Source: an uncultured Draconibacterium sp. (lineage in GTDB: Bacteria; Bacteroidota; Bacteroidia; Bacteroidales; Prolixibacteraceae). Taken from it: a stretch of DNA of 6,357 bases. Made by a program: the position numbers and the translations under genes. Shown in pieces: positions 1 to 6,093 of the stretch. The notes below the pieces were generated by a model. That model did not search any database and was not told where the DNA came from. It worked only from the letters and a program-made list of their open reading frames with translations. Location: the NCBI GenBank assembly GCA_947492175.1, contig CANLMQ010000069.1:1-6357 (forward strand), read 5' to 3'. Each line of letters begins with the position of its first letter. Within the stretch, counting starts at the first letter, position 1.

Positions 1-37
1 TATGGTTGGTCAACATCATTTCTTTTTCTTTTCTCAT
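1..37 (-). CDS. possible 5' end of a minus-strand gene, cut by the window edge
   Basis: Reading the minus strand from an ATG at 37 gives an open frame of 12 codons (MRKEKEMMLTNH) that runs off the left edge. In-frame ATGs at 19 and 16 are alternative starts. The leader is A-rich, as is normal in Bacteroidota. Further upstream on the same strand, TACTTTG (complement of 90-96) with a TTG (complement of 119-121) 22 bases before it loosely resembles the Bacteroidota promoter (TTTG, then TAnnTTTG), but the -7 spacing is one base short. Twelve codons are too few to identify a product, and this may be chance. Confidence 0.25.
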   Translation of the reverse strand, partial: MRKEKEMMLTNH

Positions 38-376
38 AACTTAACTTTTTTAGTCAAGCTATTTCAGTAGAAGACAGCGGGGCTAAAAGCAAAGTATGAG
101 CACGAACTTTAATTGCACCAACAAAAGCAAAAAACGGGTAAAAAGAAAGAAAGTAGAGAAATTATGTTTATTTTAAGAACCGAATAACTGCAAAACAACC
201 AGATGCAAACACGCATTTTAAACAGGATTAACATAAAAGGTATGCTTTACATGCCCATTTGAGGGTATGACAATACTTTTTTTAATGATAAAAGAGAAAA
301 AACAACAATGATAATACGCAATAGTGTGTAATGGATAAATCAACCATAGAATTCAATAATCAAATTAAAATTTAAA
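38..376. other. non-coding leader region before the lipoprotein gene
   Basis: I see no gene of normal length here. The stretch is AT-rich with A-rich purine runs around 120-165. It contains the alternative hairpins listed at 239-269 and two tiny stop-start-linked reading frames (308-331, 331-375), which are probably chance. I could not find a convincing TTTG / TAnnTTTG promoter for the lipoprotein gene. TTTG at 258-261 followed by TACTTTT at 274-280 has only 12 bases between, too short for the usual spacing. Confidence 0.6.
239..269 (+). other. mutually exclusive short hairpins in a leader region
   Basis: GGTATG (239-244) can pair with CATGCC (250-255) across the loop CTTTA. The same central arm, CATGCCC (250-256), can instead pair with GGGTATG (263-269) across ATTTGA. 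Each pairing includes one G-T pair. The two stems compete for one arm, which is the geometry of an attenuator or switch, but the stems are only 6-7 bp. It lies 108 bases before the lipoprotein start. There is no direct evidence that it is transcribed or regulatory. Confidence 0.25.
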
Positions 377-1780
377 ATGAAAAAACTATTTTATTTATTT
401 TTTATCATCGCTCTATCCTCTTGTTCAAAGGACGATCCTATTGTTCCTAACCCAACTTTTAGTTTTGATACAAGCAATACTCAAATGTATAATGGAGCAG
501 CAAGAGCAATTCCAAATAATACAGTAAAATTAAGTATTAAAAATGGAAGTTATGAATTAGAAGATGAAACAGGTTCAAAGGTTAATGCTTCAGGAAACAG
601 TGTTAATTTGTCTAATTTAGGAGATGGATTTGTTAGAGCAACTTTTTATGATGAAGCAGGAGAATATGCAGGTTCAAAGGAACTTAAAACAGATTTGAAT
701 AACTCCCCTTTATTAAATAATGGAGTAAGTCTTGAAATTCAAAAACCTGTAACAGATGAGAAAGTTCAAGCTTTAAAACAATATTTTACTGATGAAGAAA
801 GTGATGATTTTACATTAAGTTTAAATGATAATAAGTTAACTGCAAAAGATAATTTTGGAGCATCAAGTGTTTATGATGTAACATTTACAGAAAAACCAAA
901 TGAAGTTCCAACAGTTACAAGAAATTTAGAAAGTGATTTTATTAATGTGAGTCCTTTAAGTTATGATTTAAGTAAGGCATTTACAGGAACAGATACTGAT
1001 GGAACAATTGTACAAACTGAATATTTTAAAGATGGAACATCAATTGGAACAAACCCAATTGTAAATGAAACAGGAAGTTATACAGCAAAAGTAACTGATG
1101 ACAAAGGAGCTGTAAGTAATATGTCAAATACTTTTAATTTAGATTTAGCAAATCTTAAATTTAATTTAGAAGGAAGATTAACAATTGAAAAAAACGGAAA
1201 AACATACTTAAGAGATATTGATACAAACGGACCAGTTGGATATACAAGTAATGCAAGTTTTGACTCACAAGAATGGTTTGACGGAAGTAACACAACTACG
1301 GGAGTTGAATATACAATACCTTCAGAAATTGATTCAGATAAAGAAATATCATTTAAAGCATACATTGATGGACAATTAAAAGCAGAAGATATTTTAAGAA
1401 TTGACAAAGATTCAGACCACAAATACGATGTAAATAACCAAGGAGATTTCACAGAGGGGAATGAGATTAGACATAAAGTTTATGATATAAATCTAAATTT
1501 AGATTTACCACAACTTGAAAATATGTTAGATGAAGAAGGAGATGGAGTTAAGAAAAAAGTCTTAGAAGTATATGGAACAGGTGGTAAGTTAGCTATGAGT
1601 TATGAACTTGAGCCAAACACTACTTCATATAAATTAAATATAAATGATTTTAACAATAATGATTGGAATGGATTTGAAGAAAATGCAATAGGTATATTTA
1701 AAGTAAAAACAGTTGATAGTAATGGAAGAGTTGAAGCTTATAATCCAAATTCTTTAAAAGTTGAATTTTATGCTGATTAA
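377..1780 (+). CDS. surface-exposed lipoprotein with Ig/PKD-like segments
   Basis: This encodes a 467-residue lipoprotein of unknown function. Residues 1-15 form a lipoprotein signal peptide (MKKLFYLFFIIALSS) followed by the lipidated Cys16. The next residues, S-K-D-D at 17-20, match the lysine plus two acidic residues known in Bacteroidota as the lipoprotein export signal, so it is probably flipped to the cell surface. The rest is polar and beta-rich. Residues about 177-255 resemble an Ig/PKD-like fold, with the run GTDTDGT (204-210) and an ETGSYTAKVTDDKGAVS stretch typical of such repeats. Asp-rich DKDSDHKYD (343-351) and DEEGDG (385-390) could bind calcium. No catalytic motif was found. 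The start ATG follows an AT-rich leader ending TTTAAA. By eye the gene is near 30% GC with almost exclusively A/T-ending codons, unlike the hydrolases at about 40-50%, which hints at acquisition from elsewhere. Adhesin or glycan-binding roles are guesses. Confidence 0.85.
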   Translation: MKKLFYLFFIIALSSCSKDDPIVPNPTFSFDTSNTQMYNGAARAIPNNTVKLSIKNGSYELEDETGSKVNASGNSVNLSNLGDGFVRATFYDEAGEYAGSKELKTDLNNSPLLNNGVSLEIQKPVTDEKVQALKQYFTDEESDDFTLSLNDNKLTAKDNFGASSVYDVTFTEKPNEVPTVTRNLESDFINVSPLSYDLSKAFTGTDTDGTIVQTEYFKDGTSIGTNPIVNETGSYTAKVTDDKGAVSNMSNTFNLDLANLKFNLEGRLTIEKNGKTYLRDIDTNGPVGYTSNASFDSQEWFDGSNTTTGVEYTIPSEIDSDKEISFKAYIDGQLKAEDILRIDKDSDHKYDVNNQGDFTEGNEIRHKVYDINLNLDLPQLENMLDEEGDGVKKKVLEVYGTGGKLAMSYELEPNTTSYKLNINDFNNNDWNGFEENAIGIFKVKTVDSNGRVEAYNPNSLKVEFYAD

Positions 1781-1834
1781 ATATTTTTTTTTATTTTTTC
1801 AATGTGATTTTTTTATATAATAAAACCCATAAGT

Positions 1835-1859
1835 AGTAAATAATATTTATTAACTTTTT
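1835..1859 (+). terminator. AT-rich terminator-like hairpin after the lipoprotein gene
   Basis: AGTAAATAA (1835-1843) pairs with TTATTAACT (1847-1855) at eight of nine positions across the loop TAT, and a run of five T (1855-1859) closes it. It lies about 55 bases after the lipoprotein stop. The stem is almost pure A-T and so weak, and such palindromes arise easily in AT-rich DNA. A T-rich stretch at 1784-1798 right after the stop lacks any stem. Confidence 0.3.
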
Positions 1860-1932
1860 ATATAGCTTAAATTCAAGTAGCAAATAAGGCAGTTGGTTGG
1901 CTTTTGAATGGCAGTTATCTTATGGAACACCA

Positions 1933-2013
1933 AATGCTGGCGCGGATATGTAATCGTGCCCTGGTTTTAAGACCAGAGAAATAGTCGAACTAAAACAAAA
2001 CCGCGCCAGCGTT
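1933..2013. repeat. REP/RAYT-like palindromic element (GCTGGCGCGG arms)
   Basis: GCTGGCGCGG (1936-1945) and its exact reverse complement CCGCGCCAGC (2001-2010) flank a 55-base centre. Two more bases pair outside a single mismatch (AA at 1933-1934 with TT at 2012-2013). Inside, CTGGT (1961-1965) and ACCAG (1972-1976) form a second stem, so the whole can fold as a stem with an inner hairpin. The arms are strikingly GC-rich against flanking DNA that is mostly A/T. From general knowledge, Bacteroidota genomes carry many dispersed palindromes with GCTGGCGCGG-like arms, often linked to REP-associated tyrosine transposases. Assigning this copy to that group is from memory of the motif. No transposase gene lies nearby. 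Confidence 0.6.
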
Positions 2014-2041
2014 AGCGAATTAAATTACAAACTGGTAAAAA

Positions 2042-2070
2042 AGTAACTGTAGTTACTAAAAGGTATTAAG
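2042..2070 (+). promoter_or_regulatory. leader hairpin and ribosome binding site of the secreted unknown gene
   Basis: AGTAAC (2042-2047) pairs perfectly with GTTACT (2052-2057) across TGTA. It is followed by AAAAGG (2058-2063), which sits seven bases before the ATG at 2071 and is the best Shine-Dalgarno-like site in the window. This supports that start. The hairpin could modulate ribosome access, but six A/T-rich base pairs are weak. Confidence 0.35.
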
Positions 2071-2904
2071 ATGAGCAGAATTCAGGAAAGGTGGATACCC
2101 GTTTTTTTCTTTTTATTTTTTGCAACTGGAGCTATTGCCCAAAGCAATGTCGATTTTCTCGAAAAAGTACAGAAATATCAGGATGCAGTGAAATTAGATC
2201 GAACGGGAGAATTTCCGGATTTGATTGACACTTCAACATTTAACACAGATGATTATTTCTATTTCTTTAATAAATTAAGTCTGCCAACTGGCTCAAAGCT
2301 ACAATATGTTTTTTATGACGATAAACTCGGGGGCTGTCCTATTTTATACCTTAAAAACGATTCCATTAAAATTGAAAACTATCTTGAAAGAAAACTTGGA
2401 GAATATGTTAAACGGTACAACCTCGATAAAAGTAAAATTACTCAGGAGTTTATCGATTTTAAGAAATATGAAATCTTGTGTGGATTTGCTTCTCTTCCTA
2501 GTAAGTCTGCCCGAAACAACCTAACTCCCAAAGACAGTAAAAAAGGATATTTACAATTTTTATTTTTCTATCAATTCGGGGAACTGTTTGCATTAAAATG
2601 GCATAGTAATTATGGACAGAAGTCAGTTATCTTTTCCAAAGATGAAATGAAACGACGCTATGATTATTATAGAGGTACCGATTCTTTTACTTGTGATATG
2701 GAAAAATTTGAGAACCTTTTAAAGTTGAATCCTAAGCCAAAAATAAAAATGAAAAAAGGTATTTGTTTAATCACGTGGTATGAAATTGCAACTCACCACG
2801 GGATTTATAAAAGGTCTTACGAAATTAGCCGTTTATCGCCACACTCAGTTGTAAAAACAGAAGATGTTGAAATCCTGAAAATTAATACGGAATTTATTTA
2901 TTGA
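2071..2904 (+). CDS. secreted protein of unknown function
   Basis: This encodes 277 residues. Residues 1-23 form a classical signal peptide: a short charged start, the hydrophobic core VFFFLFFATG, and A-I-A before Gln24 as the likely cleavage site. No lipobox is present, so the mature protein should be periplasmic or secreted. The mature part is rich in aromatic and charged residues and has four cysteines (89, 137, 208, 232), which could form two disulfides. A YLQFLFFYQFGELFALKWHSNYG stretch (160-182) is hydrophobic and aromatic, probably a core beta hairpin rather than a membrane span. I do not recognise the family and see no catalytic motif. The start is supported by AAAAGG seven bases upstream. 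The gene stands alone, with the palindromic repeat before it and the hydrolase pair converging after it. Base composition is intermediate between the lipoprotein gene and the hydrolases. Confidence 0.8.
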   Translation: MSRIQERWIPVFFFLFFATGAIAQSNVDFLEKVQKYQDAVKLDRTGEFPDLIDTSTFNTDDYFYFFNKLSLPTGSKLQYVFYDDKLGGCPILYLKNDSIKIENYLERKLGEYVKRYNLDKSKITQEFIDFKKYEILCGFASLPSKSARNNLTPKDSKKGYLQFLFFYQFGELFALKWHSNYGQKSVIFSKDEMKRRYDYYRGTDSFTCDMEKFENLLKLNPKPKIKMKKGICLITWYEIATHHGIYKRSYEISRLSPHSVVKTEDVEILKINTEFIY

Positions 2905-3021
2905 ATAGACATAAATACCGACTCCTACGCGAATCTTTCGTATAATAAAGCAGATCGTTATTTCTTAAGGCGATTAAATAGCTCCCCAGCAGGGTGTAGG
3001 TGACCAAACAGTATCGTTTCA
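2905..3021. other. convergent intergenic spacer
   Basis: This spacer separates the 3' ends of the secreted unknown gene and the downstream hydrolase. Only weak inverted repeats are visible: CGAA-TCT-TTCG near 2931-2941, and AATAA/TTATT around 2945-2963. None is followed by a convincing T-run, so I do not call a terminator although one would be expected here. Confidence 0.5.
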
Positions 3022-4425
3022 TCATTTCTTGCACACTTCAAATATCCAGTCTTTTAGTAGTTGCAGTACTTCGGGCGAAATGGTTTCTTCAATTTTTGCA
3101 TATTCCAGCGGAGCACCTGTTTCACAGGTTTGAAACAAGTGGTTAAGGTTGGGCAACTCCATTGTTTTAAAGTTTTTATTTCCACCTTCGGTTAGTGCTT
3201 TTTTAATAGCAGGTAAATTCGATTTTGGCGGAACCTGTACATCTTTTTCTCCAATTATTGCCAGAACCGGGCAGGTAACTTTTGTAAGTGTAGCGTAAGG
3301 ATCGTAGTTTACAAAAAAGCTAAACCAGTTGTTATCGTAGACTGCTATTTGTTGGTCGATTAACTTTTTGCGGTCGTCGTCCATAATGTTGTACATTCCT
3401 CCCGTAAACATTTCCCGAAAAGCGGCTGTACGTTCTTCCGGATCGGTATGTTTTTTTAAAGTGTTTATAATTCCCCGGATAACAAAAAGCCTGGAGTTGA
3501 TAACCTGTTCGGGCATTCCGGAAACCTTTGCCGAAAGTTCTGTTTGTTCAATCAGAATAGAATCGCCCGGAGTTCCCGGGCCAGCCATCAGAATTATAAA
3601 TGCAATATTATCTGAATTGCCGGCAACAATAGGAGCAATTAATCCACCTTCGCTGTGCCCGATCAACCCGATCCGGGTAGCATCTATTTCTTTTCTCGCT
3701 TTCAGGAAATCAACACCGCAGTTTACATCGCTTGCAAAGTCTTTGCTGGTAGCATCACTGATATTACCTTCCGAACCTCCTACACCCCGGTCGTCGACAC
3801 GTAAAACGGCAATGCCATTATTGGTTAAATAATCAGCAATAACAGCAAATGGTTTATGCTCGTATAAGGTTTCGTCGCGGTCTTGAGCCCCCGAACCACT
3901 TATAAGCAGTACGGCCGGGCATTTTTTTGCATTCTTCGGAAGTGTTAAAGTGCCAGCTAGCTTAAAACCCGATTCCTGGTTGATATATTTTACTTCTTCG
4001 CTTAAATAGCTGAATGGCGGCATAGGAGTTTGCGGACGTTTGATTTCTTTTGCTTCACCTGTTTTGACAAGGTCTAGAGCAAATTTCTGACCATTTTGCA
4101 ACCATATACCGGCAACCGAATCGGGTGTAATAAATTCTCCTTTAAACGTACCCATAATCGACGGAATCTCTAAAAGTAAACTGTCGCTGGTAGCAATTAC
4201 ATTTCCTACCGGCAGATTCGCAGCTCCCTGCTGTGGAACATCCATTGTGGCACTTGGTTCTCCATTGTTATTAACCAATATATTAAAAACTACATCCAGT
4301 TTTGCATTAGGAAGTTCTATTTGTCCGCTCCAGCTTCCGGAGGCATTTTGCGGTTGTGCATTTGTGCCGAGAGTTACAAGGTTCAAAAAGATAACCAGAA
4401 AAATGCGTTGATATTTTGTGTACAT
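3022..4425 (-). CDS. secreted alpha/beta-hydrolase (esterase/peptidase-like) with N-terminal beta domain
   Basis: This is a predicted serine hydrolase exported to the periplasm or cell surface. With the start at 4425 the protein has 467 residues. Residues 1-24 are a signal peptide ending T-N-A-Q. Residues about 27-125 form a beta-rich N-terminal domain (starting ASGSWSGQIELP), and about 145-467 an alpha/beta-hydrolase domain. The catalytic set is visible: nucleophile Ser258 in GHSEGG, Asp395 in IIGEKDVQVPP, His429 in NLNHLF, and an oxyanion-loop ISGSGAQDRDE (175-185). DDRGVGGSEG (211-220) is characteristic of the Hydrolase_4/COG1073-type group. Substrate cannot be read from sequence; an ester is likeliest. 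The frame extends upstream to an ATG at 4509, but those 28 residues do not start a signal peptide and would overlap the preceding gene by 23 bases, so I prefer 4425. It lies 61 bases after the other hydrolase, on the same strand, probably co-transcribed. Confidence 0.88.
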   Translation of the reverse strand: MYTKYQRIFLVIFLNLVTLGTNAQPQNASGSWSGQIELPNAKLDVVFNILVNNNGEPSATMDVPQQGAANLPVGNVIATSDSLLLEIPSIMGTFKGEFITPDSVAGIWLQNGQKFALDLVKTGEAKEIKRPQTPMPPFSYLSEEVKYINQESGFKLAGTLTLPKNAKKCPAVLLISGSGAQDRDETLYEHKPFAVIADYLTNNGIAVLRVDDRGVGGSEGNISDATSKDFASDVNCGVDFLKARKEIDATRIGLIGHSEGGLIAPIVAGNSDNIAFIILMAGPGTPGDSILIEQTELSAKVSGMPEQVINSRLFVIRGIINTLKKHTDPEERTAAFREMFTGGMYNIMDDDRKKLIDQQIAVYDNNWFSFFVNYDPYATLTKVTCPVLAIIGEKDVQVPPKSNLPAIKKALTEGGNKNFKTMELPNLNHLFQTCETGAPLEYAKIEETISPEVLQLLKDWIFEVCKK

Positions 4426-4486
4426 GGCTTTGTTTTTTTTGAATATAATATCTAAAAGAAGTATTGTCGCAGTTTTGAATACAAAA

Positions 4487-5317
4487 TCAATCCAATACTT
4501 TAATCTCATTCAGCAAAATTTCCAGTGCCGGCGAAACCATTCCTCCATGATTAAAGGCATCGAGTTCGTATAGTTTTGTGTTTTTACTACCGGCTACTTT
4601 CATCATTCGGTACATATATGCGTTTTCTTCGTAACGCCCCAACATTTCCAAATTTCGGTCGCCTGTAATTAAAATCAGTGGCGGGGCATTTTCGCGAACA
4701 TGAAAAAGCGGAGCGAATTTGTCGATTATAGGCTGTGTGCGCTCAATTCCCATTTCTTTGCGAACAGTAAAATGTGTTATGGTATGTCCGCTAAAGGGAA
4801 CAAGCATTGCAATGCTGTCAGCATCTGTATTGTATTTGGCAAGGTACGATTTATCCAGGCCAATCATACTGGTTAAGTAGCCACCTGCCGAATGTCCCGA
4901 AACCACTATTTTGTTCTTATTTCCGCCATATTTTTCAATATTATCAAAAACCCATGCTACAGCCGCCGCTGCATCTTCGATATAAACAGGGCATTTTACT
5001 TTCGGATACAAACGGTAATTTACGGCAACCACTGCTATACCTTTTTCTTTTAATTTTTCCGGAATATACTTGTTTTGAGATTTAAGTCCACCGCCATGAA
5101 ACCAAACTACCGTTGTAAAATTCTTCTCAACCGGGTAATAAATATCCAGTCGGCAGCGGTTGTTTATATACTGATTGTTTGATGCTGCTTGTTCGGTTTG
5201 GTAAAGAATATCTTTTTCAAGCTTATAGTTTGAACTATCGTTTTGCGAATACGCCTGTAAATAAAGCAGGGCGGCGAAAGTATAAGTCAGAAGCAGGTTT
5301 AAAACAGTTTTTTTCAT
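4487..5317 (-). CDS. secreted alpha/beta-hydrolase of the HGGG carboxylesterase type (BD-FAE-like)
   Basis: This is a predicted exported esterase of 276 residues. Residues 1-24 form a signal peptide (MKKTVLNLLLTYTFAALLYL, then QAYS before Gln25). The mature enzyme is essentially one alpha/beta-hydrolase domain. It carries the oxyanion-hole motif HGGG (74-77), nucleophile Ser143 in GHSAGG (141-146), the acid Asp220 in LITGDRN and the base His257 in FNHGG, so the triad is intact. YYPVEKN and VAVNYRLYP (97-105) are also typical of the hormone-sensitive-lipase / feruloyl-acetyl esterase-like group (Abhydrolase_3 / BD-FAE). Such enzymes often remove acetyl or feruloyl groups from plant or algal glycans, but no glycoside hydrolase or SusC/SusD gene is in the window to support that. 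The ATG follows an A-rich leader. It is the first gene of the likely two-gene unit with the 467-residue hydrolase and is divergent from the response regulator. Confidence 0.88.
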   Translation of the reverse strand: MKKTVLNLLLTYTFAALLYLQAYSQNDSSNYKLEKDILYQTEQAASNNQYINNRCRLDIYYPVEKNFTTVVWFHGGGLKSQNKYIPEKLKEKGIAVVAVNYRLYPKVKCPVYIEDAAAAVAWVFDNIEKYGGNKNKIVVSGHSAGGYLTSMIGLDKSYLAKYNTDADSIAMLVPFSGHTITHFTVRKEMGIERTQPIIDKFAPLFHVRENAPPLILITGDRNLEMLGRYEENAYMYRMMKVAGSKNTKLYELDAFNHGGMVSPALEILLNEIKVLD

Positions 5318-5400
5318 TCGTTTATAATTCTTTAGTTTTAAAGTTAATTCATGTTACTCGCATAATCATGTCTTTGTGTATTAGATAGACTTATTATTAT

Positions 5401-5496
5401 GCTTGTTTCATCTGGTATTAGCGATTTTGAGTTTTAAAAATAAGAAATAAACAGGAAGAGGAAGTAATGCTGAGTTTTTCCCTGCCTGTTTCATCT
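5401..5496 (+). repeat. pair of 13-base near-identical direct repeats
   Basis: GCTTGTTTCATCT (5401-5413) recurs as GCCTGTTTCATCT (5484-5496), 12 of 13 identical, 83 bases apart. The second copy overlaps the right arm of the inverted repeat at 5449-5491. Spaced direct repeats between divergent genes can be regulator binding sites. Chance is possible at this length. Confidence 0.35.
5449..5491. repeat. imperfect inverted repeat between divergent genes
   Basis: AAACAGG (5449-5455) is the exact reverse complement of CCTGTTT (5485-5491). Pairing can extend inward with mismatches (AAGAGGAA against TTTTCCCTG), leaving a loop near TAATGCTGAG. Neither side has a clean T-run, so it is not a convincing terminator. 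An operator or an RNA structural element are alternatives. Confidence 0.35.
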
Positions 5497-5514
5497 ATTT
5501 ATTTTCAATAAAAA

Positions 5515-5524
5515 TACTTAAGTA
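5515..5524. promoter_or_regulatory. perfect 10-base palindrome upstream of the response regulator
   Basis: TACTTAAGTA reads the same on both strands and ends 59 bases before the response-regulator ATG. That position would suit a dimeric regulator's site. Short palindromes made mostly of A and T are common by chance, so this is weak. Confidence 0.2.
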
Positions 5525-5583
5525 ATAAATTCGGAGGCATAAAATTTTTATTTTTATAACCTGGACAAAAACTAAAATGAACT

Positions 5584-6093
5584 ATGGGAGCAAATAAAGA
5601 TCTTCTGATCTATGTGGTGGAAGATAATAAAATGTACAATAAGATTGTTACTGAATTTCTGGTTAGAGAAGGATTTAAAAATGTTAAATCATTTCTTTCG
5701 GGTAAGGAGTGTTTGCGGGAAGTAAAAAGTGGTAAGTCGCCTGATATTGTAATTCAGGATTATCATTTGCAGGATTCAACCGGAATTGATGTATTGGTGA
5801 AAGTAAAAAAGATAAATAAACATACAGAGTTTGTTTTTCTAACCGCCAATGAAGATATGGAGGTCGCGGTAAATTCGATAAAGTACGGTGCTTTCGACTA
5901 TATTATAAAGGATAATGAGTTGTCGCTAAAAAAAGTACTGAATAAAATTGAAAAAATATCGAAACTTATTCTTCTGCAGCGAAGAAATAAAGTAATAAAA
6001 ACAGCAATGATAGCAACACTTTGTGTGCTGATAGCTATTGTTATTTTTACGGCTTTGCATACCTTTTTTAATGCCTTTGGGTTACAGCGTTAA
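5584..6093 (+). CDS. response regulator: receiver domain with C-terminal transmembrane anchor
   Basis: This encodes 169 residues. Residues about 7-125 are a CheY-like receiver domain with the full phosphorylation set: acidic pair Glu13-Asp14 in VVEDN, phospho-acceptor Asp59 in IVIQDY, switch Thr87 in FLTAN, and Lys109 in YIIKD. After a basic linker (KLILLQRRNKVIK, 127-139) comes a single hydrophobic helix, about 140-162, and a seven-residue tail. With no signal peptide, the receiver should sit in the cytoplasm, tail-anchored to the inner membrane. There is no DNA-binding, enzymatic or other output domain. The role may therefore be protein-protein signalling or phosphate relay at the membrane, an inference. 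An earlier ATG at 5577 is out of frame and stops after six codons, so 5584 is the start. No histidine kinase is in the window. Downstream are inverted repeats but no gene. Confidence 0.88.
   Translation: MGANKDLLIYVVEDNKMYNKIVTEFLVREGFKNVKSFLSGKECLREVKSGKSPDIVIQDYHLQDSTGIDVLVKVKKINKHTEFVFLTANEDMEVAVNSIKYGAFDYIIKDNELSLKKVLNKIEKISKLILLQRRNKVIKTAMIATLCVLIAIVIFTALHTFFNAFGLQR

Larger units (their letters stand above)
5318..5583. promoter_or_regulatory. divergent intergenic region with repeats
   Basis: This region lies between the minus-strand hydrolase unit and the plus-strand response regulator, so it should hold promoters for both. I could not identify a clear TTTG / TAnnTTTG pair on either strand. 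Visible structure includes a direct repeat (TGTTTCATCT at 5404-5413 and 5487-5496), an imperfect inverted repeat (5449-5491), a perfect palindrome TACTTAAGTA (5515-5524), and a GGAGG (5533-5537) too far from the ATG to serve as a ribosome binding site. Any of these may be operators; none is proven. Confidence 0.4.

Noticed and set aside
570..680. Repeated CAGGTTCAAAGG (570-581 and 669-680) inside the lipoprotein gene
   Set aside because: It encodes GSK in both copies but the flanking residues differ, so it looks like chance in biased codon use, not a domain repeat.
1078..1452. 124-codon open frame on the minus strand
   Set aside because: It lies entirely inside the lipoprotein gene on the opposite strand, and the forward frame has a clear signal peptide and continuous protein character.
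2306..2524. 72-codon plus-strand frame
   Set aside because: It is an out-of-frame shadow inside the secreted unknown gene.
2928..2966. Short inverted repeats in the convergent spacer as terminators
   Set aside because: Stems are only 4-5 bp and lack T-runs.
3368..3832. 154-codon plus-strand frame
   Set aside because: It is antisense to the conserved catalytic domain of the 467-residue hydrolase and has no recognisable motif of its own.
4426..4509. 28-residue N-terminal extension of the 467-residue hydrolase
   Set aside because: It would place a non-signal sequence before an excellent signal peptide and overlap the upstream gene, so the start at 4425 is preferred.
4807..5085. 92-codon plus-strand frame
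   Set aside because: It is antisense to the HGGG esterase, whose motifs are intact in the minus-strand frame.
5179..5388. 69-codon plus-strand frame
   Set aside because: It is mostly antisense to the esterase signal-peptide region and lacks a ribosome binding site or known motif.
5533..5537. GGAGG as ribosome binding site of the response regulator
   Set aside because: It is 46 bases before the ATG, far too distant.
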